This document shows positions 5,720 through 5,780 of a stretch of 5,780 nucleotides of DNA, in pieces. This DNA comes from Candidatus Heimdallarchaeota archaeon (GTDB lineage: Archaea; Asgardarchaeota; Heimdallarchaeia; JABLTI01). The first letter of the stretch is position 1. Each line of letters begins with the position of its first letter. The stretch is taken from assembly GCA_030667035.1 (NCBI GenBank), contig DAOUWQ010000115.1:1-5780 (forward strand), in the 5' to 3' direction. The position numbers and the translations under genes were made by a program. The notes under the pieces are model-generated. The model had not been told where the DNA came from. It saw only the letters and a list, made by a program, of their open reading frames with translations, and ran no database searches.

Positions 5720-5780
5720 TTATTCCTTGTTTGTAAGATACTTCTTTTTCAAGTGATCTATTTTTTCCTTGATTTGAGAA
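5720..5780 (-). CDS. C-terminal end of an unidentified protein (N-terminus beyond window edge)
   Basis: The last 19 codons of a minus-strand frame are visible, ending in TAA at 5720. They encode SQIKEKIDHLKKKYLTNKE, a charged, helix-forming tail with Ile and Leu spaced as in an amphipathic helix or coiled coil. The composition suits a real C-terminus better than the other two frames do, and a T9 tract follows. It is too short to name a family. Confidence 0.4.
   Translation of the reverse strand, partial: SQIKEKIDHLKKKYLTNKE

Noticed and set aside
5588..5780. Long minus-strand open frame running in from the right edge
   Set aside because: It crosses the T9 tract and a GC hairpin and has no recognisable pattern. 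The alternative frame ending at 5720 has a more natural charged C-terminus.

Overview
The window looks like a piece of an AT-rich archaeal chromosome. Three things point to Archaea: an archaeosortase-type membrane protease, a DUF1616 membrane protein with an N-terminal winged-helix-like segment, and archaeal-style promoter boxes (TTTTTAAA, TTTTTATA). Several starts follow a GGTGAT-like ribosome site, while others look nearly leaderless. The very low G+C content and the protein style would fit an uncultivated lineage such as the Asgard archaea, but that placement is a guess; nothing here fixes it.

Layout. All genes but one are on the minus strand. At the left edge is a DUF1616 protein whose C-terminus is cut off (1-566). 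It lies 23 nt downstream of a 507-residue archaeosortase-like protein (590-2113). Upstream of that, after a 96-nt gap, is a small winged-helix regulator (2210-2512). These three read as one surface-protein processing or cell-envelope operon with its own regulator. A 162-nt divergent intergenic region holds an operator-like inverted repeat beside a TATA-like box. It separates the regulator from the only plus-strand gene, a GalT-like HIT-superfamily nucleotidyltransferase (2675-3787). A long nested hairpin lies between the 3' ends of that gene and the next, convergent gene. The latter is a major facilitator superfamily transporter (3880-5265) that is intact in one frame except for two in-frame stop codons, TAA and TAG, eight codons apart. 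Beyond it come a 49-residue zinc-ribbon protein too short for ordinary ORF calling (5386-5535), a short non-coding stretch with a T9 tract and a small GC-rich hairpin, and the last 19 codons of another minus-strand gene (5720-5780).

Most notable points. (1) The archaeosortase appears to be a tandem duplication: a second module aligns to the first without gaps at an offset of 240 residues but lacks the catalytic Cys, Arg and His. (2) The transporter gene is broken by two nearby nonsense codons with no frameshift, and it carries a His-rich cytoplasmic loop. (3) The regulator's promoter has a symmetric operator candidate, and a related 9-mer occurs upstream of the archaeosortase gene. I see no CRISPR array, insertion sequence, tRNA, rRNA or recognisable defence system.
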